Source: Mimachlamys varia
Taxonomy: Eukaryota; Mollusca; Bivalvia; Pectinida; Pectinidae
DNA length: 64,000 nucleotides
Direction: 5' to 3'
Assembly (NCBI GenBank): GCA_947623455.1
Contig: OX392538.1
Span: 37,866,001 to 37,930,000 of the forward strand
Shown here in pieces: positions 37,166 through 50,000 of the stretch; positions within the stretch are counted from its first letter, which is position 1; each line of letters starts with the position of its first letter. A program made the position numbers and the translations under genes. The notes under the pieces are model-generated. The model was not told the DNA's origin. It saw only the letters and a list, made by a program, of their open reading frames with translations, and made no database searches.

Positions 37166-39289
37166 TTACCCCCATTTTTCTAAAAGTTGACGTCCTCGTC
37201 AACATTCACCATAAAGATTTATACAGTGACCTGATTTATAAAATGTTGAGATTCTGGTTACCATACTCTTTTTCAAAATGACATACCACATATAAAATTC
37301 TTATCGCACATTCAAGGGCGGTAACTCTTGTATGCTTAAATGAAAAATTCTACAAGACCAACACTATTATAATTTTGAAAATAAATATGAATAAGTAAAC
37401 TGCTGTTGTACTCTGCTTGATAGTTCACTCTTTCATCTCTCTCTATATATATATAAAGTTAATTTCTTTTTCTTTCAATATACCAACATCATAGTGTTAC
37501 TGTTTACATTGAAAAAAAAAATCCAACATATTTTATATATATGTTTACATATTATTATTAACCACAGACTTCCATTAAACATTTCAGCTCGCTCCAGACC
37601 TGGACGTTAAAAAAAATGTTTGAAAATTGCTCAAACTGTTTGCACTTTGCAGTCTATCACATTATCTGGACAGCTAGATGTGATGGTGCGTAAGTATAAA
37701 GGTGAGGTAAATGAAAACTCCCACAAATATAATGATTTACATTACTCAGCACATAGATAAATAATCTCTCACAAAGGCAAGGTATAATTCATTAATTGTG
37801 ATAATAGCACAATACCTTCTGAATTTACTGCCAATAAATAATAAATATTACAGACATGCTCTTTTATAATCGTCAATACCAATTTCATTTGACAGCAACA
37901 ACCATTCCTCCGTTCTCAGGATATTAGTCCTTAATAAATATGTTATTTTACACTTTTGTAAAGACAGTAGCCATATAAATCATTTCTATGTAAAATTCAA
38001 AGACTTCTTCAAATATTATAACTACAGCTTTTACTATATTTTTATCATTGAATTATCACTAAGGTCTAAACTATACTCACCACTAAGAGTTTCATTTTTT
38101 TTTTTTTTAATTACACATTTACATTATGTGATAAAATGTCTCTATTTTATTTTATTGTTGTCCATACAGGATTAGATATCTTCTGATTTCATGACTCAAG
38201 AGGGAGTCCATCTACTTCATGACTCAAGTGGGAGTCCATCTACTTCATGACTCAAGTGGGAGTCCATCTGCTTCATGACTCAAGCGGGAGTCCATCTACT
38301 TCATGACTCAAGTGGGAGTCCATCTACTTCATGACTCAAGTGGGAGTCCATCTACTTCACGAATAGGGAAAGTTACATTGTAAAACACAGTGGCGCCAAC
38401 TATGTCTCAAGTATATCTTCTTCCCACAAAAACCCTTTTTCTCCCCCCCCCCCTTTTTTTTTAAGGTGGTGTGATGAGTCCTCTGATGTATTTTTCTCAA
38501 TACTTATCTATCTGCCTCACACATTTGTAAAATATACCTTCCATGGATGGAATTTTGCTATTTTACATTACGCTAAATATCCATCTAGAGCTAGCATAGA
38601 GTGACATCTTTATTGTCATCAATACATGTAAACTGATTTGTTTAGAACAAATTACCATATAAATCTATAGTTTATTCTGTATTCTTCTTGCCTTTATGGT
38701 TCCTTAATCTTCTTTCTTTATACAGATTTTCCGTCTTAAGATCCCTCGTCCATCGTTAATCCATATGATCGCCCGTGGACTTCATCCTTCGACACCAAGG
38801 ATCCCATAAGTAAGTTAACACAACTTCCTGGCCCACCATGTGCACTACATCATGGTGTTCAGTACGGCAGAGGAAGAATTTTACAGCAAACTTGTAGCAT
38901 AAATTTTCTTTTATTTCATATACAAGTCCCTACAGAGCAAACTATGATCCAGACTAATCATACTGACTTTTCATTTTTTTTTTTTTTTAAGGTTCATAGA
39001 CTCCCAACCACCTATGTGACTTCTTATTTCTGGTTCCTCTTCTCAACAAAATGCCCTGGCATTATAACAGGCTTACTAACGTTTGTGATTACAGGCTCTT
39101 CTTCTATTGATAGATTTTCTGTGAAGTTTTGATCCTCTTTCCATCAAGGTGAAATTCCAAGGGAAGCTACTCTTGAATGAGTCAATTCCCTGAGTTTGGT
39201 CCTTCGCTTTTGTATGCTTTTCAAGACTGTAGAAGTTGGGTCAAATTATCCAGTTATGTCTGCTTGTCTGTCTGACTTCTGATTACAGC
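37166..39289 (-). other. Non-coding part of internal region, right unit
   Basis: Same content as the left unit, including the 28-bp tandem repeat at 38190-38357 with the same order of unit variants. Confidence 0.8.
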
Positions 39290-40642
39290 TCAAGACGTAC
39301 TGCATTTTCTCTTTTTCAATTGAAAAGATTCATATTCCATGCTTGCTCTGACCGCTCCATCTAGGGTCCTGACCTGTCTCTGTTGTACTGCCCATTCCAT
39401 AGCAGAGTCGTTTAAACTGTCAATATAACAGTCAAGCATCAGTTGATCTCGGATAAAACCCTCATTGTTTGGGTAAGCCATCCTCACTAATCTTCTTATA
39501 TCCTGTGCAAGCTCAGGTAATGATTCATCCTTTTTGCGTAATCTCCATTTAAGTTCAGCCTTGTAAATTTCGGTCAAATTTTCTGGTTGAAATCGTGTTG
39601 TTAAAGCATTAACAAGCATCCGATAGTTAACCCGTTGTTCAGGTGTTAGAATACTTAGAACACCCTGTGCAGTTCCTCGTAAGGCAACAGCAAGTTCACA
39701 TGCCATCTCTTCCGCATCCCATTTGTTTAACGCAGAAACCATCTCAAATTGTACTAAATAGTCGAGCCAGCTTGATTTTCCATCGTATGTTGCAGGTTTC
39801 CTATTTTTCAGTGGTCTCCCTTGACTTGACCTGTCCACAGACCTATTTTCCTGTGCCCGGTATAAGTCTGGTCTATAAATACTATTTTGGTTCAATACTC
39901 CTTCCTCATCCAATGGTCTAGTAGGATCTGGTTCAGTAACTACACAATCGGTTCCTCCTATTCCACCAATAGGAGGACATATTCCATTACCTATGGAATT
40001 ATCGTTCCCATAACCAGGGTTACCAACTCTAGGTCTTTGACTGTAGAGAGCAGAGTGGTATCTGGCAAGTATATTTCCAACATGATCCTCTCTCCTAGGA
40101 TCATGAGGATCAGATCCTTTTATAGAATCGCGATCTTCGACTGTCCTGTTCAATGAACCGGAGCGAACTCCCAGTTGCTCTGTATATCCCCCAAGGTGAA
40201 CCCCCACAATACCACCATTGGACATGCAACTAACCCCAGTGGCCACTCTAGGGTTTTCCCTAGTACCTCTGGCAGCAGGTACTAAATCTGATGAAGGGTC
40301 CCTGGACTTCAATCCTACCCTTACATCAGTCCTACTAGACCCAGGAGTAACTTCCTTCATCTTTTCCGTAGTCCTATTTTCCATGGTATTTCTCAGTGTA
40401 TGTAATTGATTATGTAAATGTTCTATTTCCTTTTCCAGGTTCTTCTCTCTGGCTGATTTTTCCTGATCCGACCCCAATCCACTGTCCTGTGGATGTGGCA
40501 GTCTAAGTTGGATCTCTCCACTTGGTGACGTCTCCACAAATTGTGTCTGTGGGATGTCTGTTTCACCGGTACCAGACATTTCCACTCCAAGATCTTCCAT
40601 ATGGAGGGAAAGATTGCTGTCAGCATTAATTACTGTGGTCAT
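39290..40642 (-). CDS. gag: Retrotransposon Gag-like protein, right unit
   Basis: Identical in translation to the left-unit protein. The identity of two 450-codon frames 5123 bp apart shows that the tandem arose very recently, or that the two units are kept alike by conversion, or that one is an assembly duplicate. Confidence 0.88.
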   Translation of the reverse strand: MTTVINADSNLSLHMEDLGVEMSGTGETDIPQTQFVETSPSGEIQLRLPHPQDSGLGSDQEKSAREKNLEKEIEHLHNQLHTLRNTMENRTTEKMKEVTPGSSRTDVRVGLKSRDPSSDLVPAARGTRENPRVATGVSCMSNGGIVGVHLGGYTEQLGVRSGSLNRTVEDRDSIKGSDPHDPRREDHVGNILARYHSALYSQRPRVGNPGYGNDNSIGNGICPPIGGIGGTDCVVTEPDPTRPLDEEGVLNQNSIYRPDLYRAQENRSVDRSSQGRPLKNRKPATYDGKSSWLDYLVQFEMVSALNKWDAEEMACELAVALRGTAQGVLSILTPEQRVNYRMLVNALTTRFQPENLTEIYKAELKWRLRKKDESLPELAQDIRRLVRMAYPNNEGFIRDQLMLDCYIDSLNDSAMEWAVQQRQVRTLDGAVRASMEYESFQLKKRKCSTS

Positions 40643-40673
40643 CCTTTATTGATCTCCTGAAACAATTGGATCC

Positions 40674-40688
40674 CACCGCTGCCACCAC
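40674..40688 (-). other. Candidate primer-binding site, right unit
   Basis: Same sequence and position relative to LTR 3 as the left-unit site has to LTR 2. Confidence 0.6.
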
Positions 40689-42288
40689 TGTGACAAAACC
40701 TGACCAGGGGTGTGGTTTTCCTGTAGATTTGGTAGCGTGAATAAACCTCCACCCGGATCGTGGTTTCTGTCAATTATTCTTGTACTGTTGTATTACTGTG
40801 GGTTTAGACTACAAGTCTGTGTTTCAGGTGCTCTTCCAGCTGCAGCTAAATTCCTTTACCAGTTTGTCAGTAGTTACTCAGATTTATAGAAAACTCAAGA
40901 CAGAAATTAAGTTCTATAAATATATTATGCCAGTTGAAGTAACAACATGTGATGGATATTTACAAATGAATCACAACAATCACTATCTTGCACTCCATGC
41001 TCACTTTAACAACTTTTCAGCAATTAAACAGTTATGATATAAATTAGATTAAGGAATATTCTCAGTATTTACAAAATGAAGTCACCCAAACTGTATGCAT
41101 GACAAATGATCAATAAAATATAAGACTATGAAAAACAACCCCTCTTTCTGTTCATTATTGGTGTAAGGGAGATAACTCCACTATTATTCTACTATTATCT
41201 CATGCAAGGACCCTAGACTGCCCAATTTATAAGTTCATTCACTAACGGGAATTTATCATTAACAAGAGATAAACCTTTAACATAAGGTAAGTATCCTTGC
41301 TATAATACTAAAAGAAAATATTAAGTTAACACGAGAAACCATTCAAAGTACTAAGAGCCGCACTCTTGAAGTAAGGTGATGGTTCTCTACTATATACTAG
41401 GATAAAATAACTATTGAACAGTACTCAAATACTAAGAGCCGAACTCTTAAAGTAATGAGTGTTCTCTAATAATGAGTACTAACGACGTCTGACAAAAATA
41501 CTGGTGTAAGAATATCTTACTGGTACCGGTGAAACGGAGATGCTGAGCCTCTGTGCTCACCCGTATTTATACCTTTTTGGTTGCAACCGTTGCCTAGCGG
41601 CTTTCTGATTGGCTAATGCCATTAGTAATCCGAATCACAATGCGACATTGCGCGAGAAATAATCCCGATAAAATGACAAAAATAATTGGTTAACAAATGG
41701 TGCACCATTGTCTAAAATACATCGCAAGCGCATTATTAACTTATAAAGAACCTAAAGGTAATATAAATCGAACTATAACAACACTCTAAGAGTGGCATCG
41801 GATATGTAGCCGACGTCAACTAACCAAAACATGGCCGTAAAAGTTGATGGCGGTACAGGAACGAACGGTAGCCACCGTGACCAAATACGACCAAACCAGG
41901 CGATACCTAGATGAAATCGACTGCATATCGTCAATATGAACAACACATTGGTTTGTACAAATGTTAAATTATATGCAAGTATAATCTATTCACGTCATAT
42001 TTCACAAAACGTGTTTCATTTAATGCAGCTATATTTAGCGTGCGTGACCCGATGCACCATTACAACATTTCACTCACGCTCGTAAAAATAATAATCATAG
42101 GATAATAAATTGTTCTTAAATTACCAGTTGATCTCAACATTTATAGTTTAGGTTCCGTAATCGTTCCCAACAATCCCGGAACGTTCTTACCGCAATAAAC
42201 AGCCGATTCCAAAACTGGGTCAACACAACAAACCAATCAGCTGATCGATCCGGCGAGTACTAACAAACAATCTTCTAGTTTTGTTACA
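40689..42288 (-). repeat. LTR 3 (5' end of the tandem element)
   Basis: 1600 bp, TATA box at 41564-41571 on the minus strand. Its outer edge meets the GTAT target duplication at 42289-42292. Confidence 0.92.
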
Positions 42289-42381
42289 GTATTGAAATAA
42301 CCGCAATCGTGTGCAGTATATGCACTGTCATAAAGCATTTTCAAAATTGCACAATTCATGACCTACTATTTCACTCCACCT

Positions 42382-42620
42382 GGGCCCAGTTGTTCAATGG
42401 CTGATTAGCTTAATTACTATTTAACAACACTTTTCAAACTTGAATAATTCTGTCAATATACAAGTTACAATCTTAAAATTTTGTATGTAAATTAACAATA
42501 TCAGATATTTAATATCTGCAAAGTTGTAATTAAATATATAGTTTCATTTTAAAGTCACAGGATAATTAAAAGTTCCACTAATCACTGATTAAGCTAATCA
42601 TCTTTTGAACAACTGGGCCC
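42382..42620. mobile_element. MITE with inverted ends GGGCCCAGTTGTTCAA
   Basis: About 239 bp. The left end gggcccagttgttcaa and the right end ttgaacaactgggccc are exact inverses, and the match continues as gattagcttaat / attaagctaatc. Non-coding, AT-rich core. Target duplication not clear. Confidence 0.88.
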
Positions 42621-43891
42621 TGGTGTTTTGCAAGGAGGTCCGGCAAGACATATTATCTAACAGTCAAAGGGAGATAACCTCACTACAAAAGTATGTCGCA
42701 AAATATTATTGTTAAAATTGCAGAGATTGATTGAAGTAATTAAATGAACCACGGCAAAATCTTAGGTATATTCGTTTGGTGATAATATTGTAGTTAAAGA
42801 TTATGGTTATGCTCTTCTTGGCTTTTTATTGTTAATTAAAAATAATGTAACCGGAAGTGACCACTTTACGGTATCTTGATTGCAAACCACGTTGGAAAAG
42901 TTACAGAAGATTACTGGTTGTTGATTTTTTGCGGTTTTGTTTGGAAATAACCAGTGGCATTTCCAACGAGTAGGTGAATTGAAGTTATTTCTTCTTTTAG
43001 AAATATAAGTGTCAGTTGAGATGTCTTTTAATTGCTTAAAATATAAAATATTGATATGTCAGGACAGTGTGCACTGGTCCCAGATTTTAATTTGGCAAGG
43101 ATCTTTGGGTGATTTTGAGGATCCAATCAAATTTTATTTATTTTATATTGTTAGCATTCAGCTGATTTAAAACCCTGGTATGCACCGATTATCAGCCTTA
43201 CTATGTTTAATCATGTTTCTAGTTTCCTTATCATTGTGGCAGTTCCGGGTTTGTCTGCTGATCACTGCACCAAAACTTTCACCAGCCACCTTCACCCTGA
43301 CACTCTGCAGACTGCATCTTTCGCGCAATTTTATCTGTATCACATATTTTGTCTCTAAATCTTAGCCTAAACGCAGCTAGTGTCAATGCTTCTGTTAATT
43401 GCCGAAATGGTAAGTTATTAAATCAAGATAAACAGGTTCCAGTTACACTTTACCATCGTCAAATTTAGTACTGGTATTACATTGTACATATGATAATTTG
43501 CAGGGGCATAAGCCTATTAGTTCTATATGATAAAAAATAAGCGATAGAATAAAGGTATTTAATGACTGTTTGTTGCTGGTTTTATCATATACAATTGTAC
43601 GTGCATTTGTAAAGTTATACATGTCCCTGTGGTTGGACTATGTTTGAGTGGGATTGACTTAAATGTACATTTGTAAATGAAGCTGAATCAATTTTCCAGT
43701 CATATGACTACAACACACACATATACATATATATATGTATACGGGTACATGTATAATTATATACACTGTTATATACTGTATACATTTCATGGGGATTGCA
43801 TCATGTAAAACATGTATGTGTGTACATGTAGTTCTATATGAAGTCATTGGACTTTCATTTTTTTTTCTCAGAAGGCTGCAGCTCCTTAAAG
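42621..43891 (+). promoter_or_regulatory. Upstream region of DUS3L, probable 5' untranslated exon
   Basis: The promoter must lie here or further left, but I see no TATA box. A possible non-coding first exon could end at 43409 (gaaatg|gtaagtt) and join the acceptor at 43871, leaving a short 5' UTR before the ATG at 43892. This is inference from splice motifs only. Confidence 0.35.
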
Positions 43892-44025
43892 ATGTCCACA
43901 GAGGAGCAGAGTGGTACAGCTGCTGAGGGTGGGAATGGTCCGGAAGAGAAGCGGACTCCAGAAGAGAGAGAAGCTTTAGCTAGAAAGATCCTTGATAAAC
44001 CAGGCATTGCGCAAATCAAACCAGA
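43892..44025 (+). CDS. DUS3L: DUS3L coding exon 1
   Basis: Starts at MSTEEQSG; the 44 codons end in the IAQIKP motif typical of the Dus3 N-terminus. The frame stays open upstream of this ATG, but a pyrimidine-rich tract ending in ctcag at 43871 looks like an acceptor, so the upstream in-frame ATG at 43838 is probably intronic. Confidence 0.88.
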
Positions 44026-47000
44026 GTAAGATCTTTTATGATCAACCATGCTCGTTAGTCAAAATTTAATGACCATCTCAAATAATTTTTCTGTTTAATC
44101 ATTTCCTCATTATAGAAATTAAATGTAATAAGCAAAACAATAACAACATTTTCAAAAATGGTTTAAATTTTACCTTGAAAGTCATGTTTTATGAATATTT
44201 ATTTAGAAATAATAACAAGTTGTAAAGAATATATCAGATTCGAAAATAAAATACTCTATTCTAATCAATCTAGTAAGTTTTTACCTGTTCAAAGATCAAC
44301 TCTTTCAGAAGGCTGTGACCAGCAGACTTGGATTAAATATTTTTGAAGAAATCAAATTTCTGATCTGCAAGCTGATACCTGTAGCTCAATATTTAAAACA
44401 AAAAATTACAAAAAAGTTTGGTTGTTTTTTTCTTATCATTGGATAAATGTCATACTTCAAGGAGAACTGAAAAGAAGGTCCCAAATATATAGATAAAAAT
44501 AATATAAGGCAGTGTTCTCATTAAAAGCCAGTTGCCGGCAAAAGTAGCCTGCTATTCATCAACCGGCTATTTTTTCTGAATTTTATACATGTAACATTAT
44601 GTTATGTGAAAATTCAACCAGCTACTCTATTGAGTTCAACCAACTATTGCAAAACTTAGTGAGAACACTGTAAGGCCCTTTATAAATATTAAAATTCTAC
44701 AGTGGTTGTAATTGTTGGGAGATTCATAAAAGTTTTGAGTCATATCTGACTTTTTTTCTTATTTAAAATTGATTCTTTGACAAGGAATTTGATACTTCCA
44801 AATCACCCCAAAGTGAAAGCAGAGAGCATGAGTTGCCTCCCTTTTCATTTCAGTTTGACCATAATGCGTGATGATTGCAGCTCAGATTTTGACATTTTTC
44901 AGCTAAACTAGGCCATGTAGGAATATTTGTATTTTGAAATGGTTTACATGTTATAATTTCATTATAGATTTATATTACTGGACCATAAAATCAAGATTTC
45001 TGAGGAGTTTCTTTCCCACAAAACAAAGGAAAAACTGGAAGCAAGCAAAGAAGGTAAAGAAGAAAGTTCATGGTATAAGATGTATCTGCTTCACCTCTAT
45101 GGCTTTCTCAATCATTACCAGATATCATATGCATAAGTGCTAACCTCTTAATCCTCCATTGGGGGAGATATCCCTCATACCACTTTTCCAATGAGGAAGA
45201 AAGTGCATATAATATGACTGAAACCGATCTGCTCATATTGTCCTTCCCTTTTTGTGTATCAAAATAAAAAGTAATACATAAAGAAGAAAGTTGATGGTAT
45301 AAGATGTATCTGCTTTACCTTTATGGCTTTATATCTCAGACATTACCAGATATCATTGGTGTTAACTTCTGAATCCTCCAATTGGGAGATCTCCCTAATT
45401 CCACTTTTCCAATTAGGAAGAAAGTTTGTGAAACCTCCAATGGGGGAGATCTCCCTCATACCTTTTTTCCAGTGAGGAAGAAAGTGCATGAAGCCTCCAA
45501 TGGTGGAGATCTCCCTAATTCCACATTTCCAATGGGGGGAAAAAGTGTATGAAGACTGAAACTGCATTGCTTAAATTATGTTTCCATTTTAATTTGTATT
45601 TATCACAATAACTCTAAAAAGTATTTATTTAGTCGAGACATACATGTACATGCTATGATCATACCACACATCCTGGAATAACTACATCATTTGGCTTCAG
45701 GATGTAGCTTTTGAGTTTGTGTGAGTTTGGATTTAAATGAGAGAGATTTTGAGGGAGATTGGTAAATTTTGGTCAGAATGAGAGAGTCTCCCTCGTAATG
45801 ATAGAAAGTTAATGGGTATATTATATGTAAAGGTAACTGGAGTTTCCTCTGTCCCCAACATCAGACTTAAACATATAGACAGATAGATGTCTGGTGTAGG
45901 CCGAGTTTCCTCTGTCCCCGACATCAGACTTAAACATATTGACAGATAGATGTCTGGTGTAGGCCGAGTTTCCTCTGGCCCCGACATCAGACTTAAACAT
46001 ATTGACAGATAGATGTCTGGTGTAGGCCGAGTTTCCTCTGTCCCCGACATCAGACTTAAACATATAGACAGATAGATGTCTGGTGTAGGCCGAGTTTCCT
46101 CTGGCCCCGACATCAGACTTAAACATATAGACAGATAGATGTCTGGTGTAGGCCGAGTTTCCTCTGTCCCCGACATCAGACTTAAACATATTGACAGATA
46201 GATGTCTGGTGTAGGCCGAGTTTCCTCTGTCCCCGACATCAGACTTAAACATATTGACAGATAGATGTCTGGTGTAGGCCGAGTTTCCTCTGGCCCCGAA
46301 ATCAGACTTAAACATATTGACAGATAGATGTCTGGTGTAGGCCGAGTTTCCTCTGTCCCCGACATCAGACTTAAACATATAGACAGATAGATGTCTGGTG
46401 TAGGCCGAGTTTCCTCTGTCCCCGACATCAGACTTAAACATATAGACAGATAGATGTCTGGTGTAGGCCGAGTTTCCTCTGGCCCCGACATCAGACTTAA
46501 ACATATTGACAGATAGATGTCTGGTGTAGGCCGAGTTTCCTCTGTCCCCGACATCAGACTTAAACATATTGACAGATAGATGTCTGGTGTAGACTGCACT
46601 TCAGATTTAGGACACGTAGCGTGTTCCATTTAGCGGAACGTTCCGGTTGTGCCAACTCGGAACTGGTCTGCTAAATGGAACAGAACGTGCCGAATTCCGT
46701 TCCTGTGGGTGAAAATCTAATAATCGAAAATGAAAAAGCAACAACTTTTTTGGAAATAACCAAAATGGTTCCGTCATAAAATTCGCAAAAAAAATGTGAG
46801 TTATCCCTTTTATTTACACATTTTACAAACTATGATGTCACTTGGAGATGGTAGTGATATATTTTACTGGTGAAATGTTGTTTCACTGGTTATAGTTAGG
46901 TCTATTTACAATTTATTGAACATTTGAAACAAAAACCTTTCACTGGCCGCCATATTGGATCCAACTTGGTTCCCTCAAATAAGACGTTCCAGACGAACCG

Positions 47001-50000
47001 GTTCGTTCCTGCGGAACGTCGTGTACCATATAGAGGAATGTCTGGTTCGTTCCGGAACAACCGGAATGTTCTGCTAAATGGAACACGCTACAGGTGTCGG
47101 GGCCAGACCGCACCGTTTTATAAAAACCTGGAATTCTTTGACACTGTTTGGTATTTGGGAGACACTTTTCAACAACAGGATTTGGTCTAGAAATCTTCTG
47201 ATCAAGATTAATATCAGTAATGTATTATTTTAGTCAGCACCTCAAAACTCTTAGACATCATATGGTGCCGGAATTCCAAGTTTTTATACAACAATGCGCT
47301 TTGCCCAGTGTCCCAACACCAGACATCCATCTGTCAAAACATTAAAGCCTGGTGTCGGGGCCAAAGGAAACTTAAGTTTATGTAATCTCAGTTTCAGCTG
47401 ATTTGGTTTGTGGAATGCATTATTTCTGACATACTGTTTTAGAGAATTTTACCAGGTTTTAGTTTTTATGCATGGCACCTGATTGGGGATGGACATTTGT
47501 AGTTCTGGTTTATACAGGAAAAATGGGTTTTCTCCAGGTACTCCGGTTTCCTCCCCCTATAAAACCCCTCGCGCACCAACATCTGGGCCAGAAAAAGTGA
47601 TTAATATATGTTTGATAACTTGTTTCATAATTGTTGTAAAATAAATAAAGTTTATATTTACAGGAACAATCTGAGAGTTGAACATAATGATAGGATAAAA
47701 ATTGGTTTATTCTAGCCCCTATTATAAATAACTATTGATATTTAAAACATTTCTTATTTGATAACTCTTTGAAAGGAGATATTCCTACTTTATATTTAAA
47801 AGCATATTCTTTAAAAGTCCTGTCTGATTTTCTCTACACTCAATTCAGGTGGAACAGAAAATGGAGCCTCCAGAGATCGTGATGACGGACCTCCTCCAAG
47901 TAAAAAAATGAGGCTGAAGGGAAGAAATAAGGTCCGACCAGTTAATACCAAACTGCATAACTCTAAAAAGATGTGTCCGGCTGTGCTTCATGCTCAGGAC
48001 TGTCGGTTTGGGGACAGCTGTAAATTCAGCCACGATATCAAGAAATTTATGGCTGAAAAACCGACAGATTTGGGACCTGTTTGTATCATTTTTGAAAAAT
48101 ATGGAAAATGTCAGTTCGGAATATCCTGTCGCTACGGCAAAAGTCATATCTCAGAAGATTTTAAAAATATCATTAATGAGGATTTGTATAAAGAAATGCA
48201 GGACAAGAAAGTAGTAAAAAATGTTCTCTATAAGGAGCTACAACACAAGCTATGGAAAAAGAAATACGACTTTGAAAAAGCAAACAAAAATACTGCCGAA
48301 ATACAGAAAGAAGTGAGAGCAAGAGTGGACGCTGAAAGATTTCAAAAGGAAGGGAAAAAACCGACAAACCAGGGAACAAATGAAGAAACAAGCAAAACAG
48401 AAACGTGTGATACTCCTGTGGAGGCTGATAGTAAAAGTGACAATAATTTGTCTGCGTCAACATCTACAGATATAGAAATGTCAGGTGTCGGAAGCACCAA
48501 GCAGTCCGATGCAGCTGTATGCTTGTCAGATGCTGAAGGCATTAGACTTCGGCCACAGGAGAAAAAACTGGTAAGATATCTTTGATAGATAATTCAACCC
48601 AATCAAATCCATCCCCCACCTTTTAGTGTTAACCTGAATCTTTTATGAAAATTTTAATTAAAGAAACCCATAATTTGTATAAAAGTGAATGTAGTGTACC
48701 CTCGATCTACCGCCAACCAAATCTACCGTCATCCTCGCATACCGCCACCTAAACCTCTAGAATGGATTTCCCTCCTATATAGTTCCCTCGTTAAGTCCAC
48801 CCTCGCATACCGCCATCCGCCACACCCTTTAAAATACAAACGTCCCGAATCGCTATATATTTCCCTTGACGATAACGCCATATTGTTCTGTTTTTGGAGA
48901 TCAAGGAACTCTTTGTGCCAATGTAGATCTATGTGACGATATGATACTTAGCTTGCTTTTAAAGAAATGTTGGAAATGAAATCAATTATGCAATTTAATT
49001 CATGGTTATAATTTTCATAATTTGATACTATTGTCACCCTCGTTATACCGCCACAATTCCTGTGGATGAAAAGTGGTGTATAACGAGGGTACACTGTATT
49101 TGTGTTCTATAAAAGTTACAAACCTGATTGATTCTTTATATTGAAACAGGAAGAACAGTGCTTCCTCTGACCTTCGATCTCCAGGTTCCTAGTCAGACGC
49201 TCTACCACTGAGCTAAGGAAAATTCACTTTAGCCCAAAGCTAGAATTTGACCTAAATCCTATGTACAATAAAGTCTGCCAAACTACTATTTTAGGTCTTG
49301 AAGTAAACATTTGTAATGCTTTTGCAAATATTTATATCAGACCAATACTTAGAATCTAAGCACAAAATGTTTGTCATTTAAGCTGTAAACAGGAACACCT
49401 CCATTTATGAAATCCTATGAGTTAAGTTTCCCTCTAAGACTGTGGGATGTGAAGAAATTGGATACTACACGATTCTGTGTTAGAGGTTTATGTGATTTTG
49501 ATGTTTAGTTTCTGATGATTCTTTTTTTTTCCAGATTGACTTTTCTAACAAGCTGTACTTGGCACCACTGACCACTGTAAGTATGTAAGATAAGATTGTG
49601 CAGTTAATGTTAGCTAGGGTATGTGTACCAGGTGGAGAATCAGTCACAAAGTATATCATACTGTGAACTACATGTAGAGACTTGATTATAAAACTATTCT
49701 CATTCCTTGGATCCAAGTCTTTTGGGTGATTGAATGGTACAGTGGATAGTGAACTTGCGTTATACCAAGGCGACCATAGAATCAGTCTGTTCCATTAGCG
49801 GATGTGAAAAGATATGGTGCATATGTTAACTGCCTGGCCAAATGTTTCTTTAGGTTCTCCAGTTGCTTCCCACAATAATTATATATATATATATATGTAA
49901 GAACCCCAGGTACTTACATTTTAGCCAACAAGATTGTTTAAAATAGACAAAAAGCTGGTTTCATGATTGTTGTAAAATAAATACAGTTCATATAACCTAC

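Larger units (their letters stand above)
30442..42288 (-). mobile_element. Tandem LTR retroelement: LTR-internal-LTR-internal-LTR, gag only
   Basis: Three 1600-bp LTRs (30442-32041, 35566-37165, 40689-42288) separate two internal regions (32042-35565, 3524 bp; 37166-40688, 3523 bp; the one-base difference is in a T run near 32971/38095). The LTRs begin TGTGACAAAAC and end GTTTTGTTACA. The whole block is flanked by the 4-bp duplication GTAT (30438-30441 and 42289-42292), so one insertion explains both ends. The coding strand is minus: gag lies next to the right LTR of each unit, a primer-binding-like site follows that LTR, and a purine tract (aatgggggtaa on the minus strand) precedes the left LTR. 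TG-CA ends, 4-bp duplication and gag type suggest a Ty3/gypsy-like element. No pol, protease or integrase frame exists in either unit, so it depends on a helper element. Confidence 0.94.

Noticed and set aside
43838..43891. Upstream in-frame ATG extending DUS3L exon 1
   Set aside because: The added residues are hydrophobic and T-tract-derived, and the stretch reads as a polypyrimidine tract with acceptor ctcag; the ATG at 43892 fits the family start better.
45733..46629. 298-codon minus-strand open frame of 21-residue repeats
   Set aside because: It follows from a 63-bp stop-free repeat; a second frame is equally open, it is antisense to DUS3L, and it lacks conserved features.
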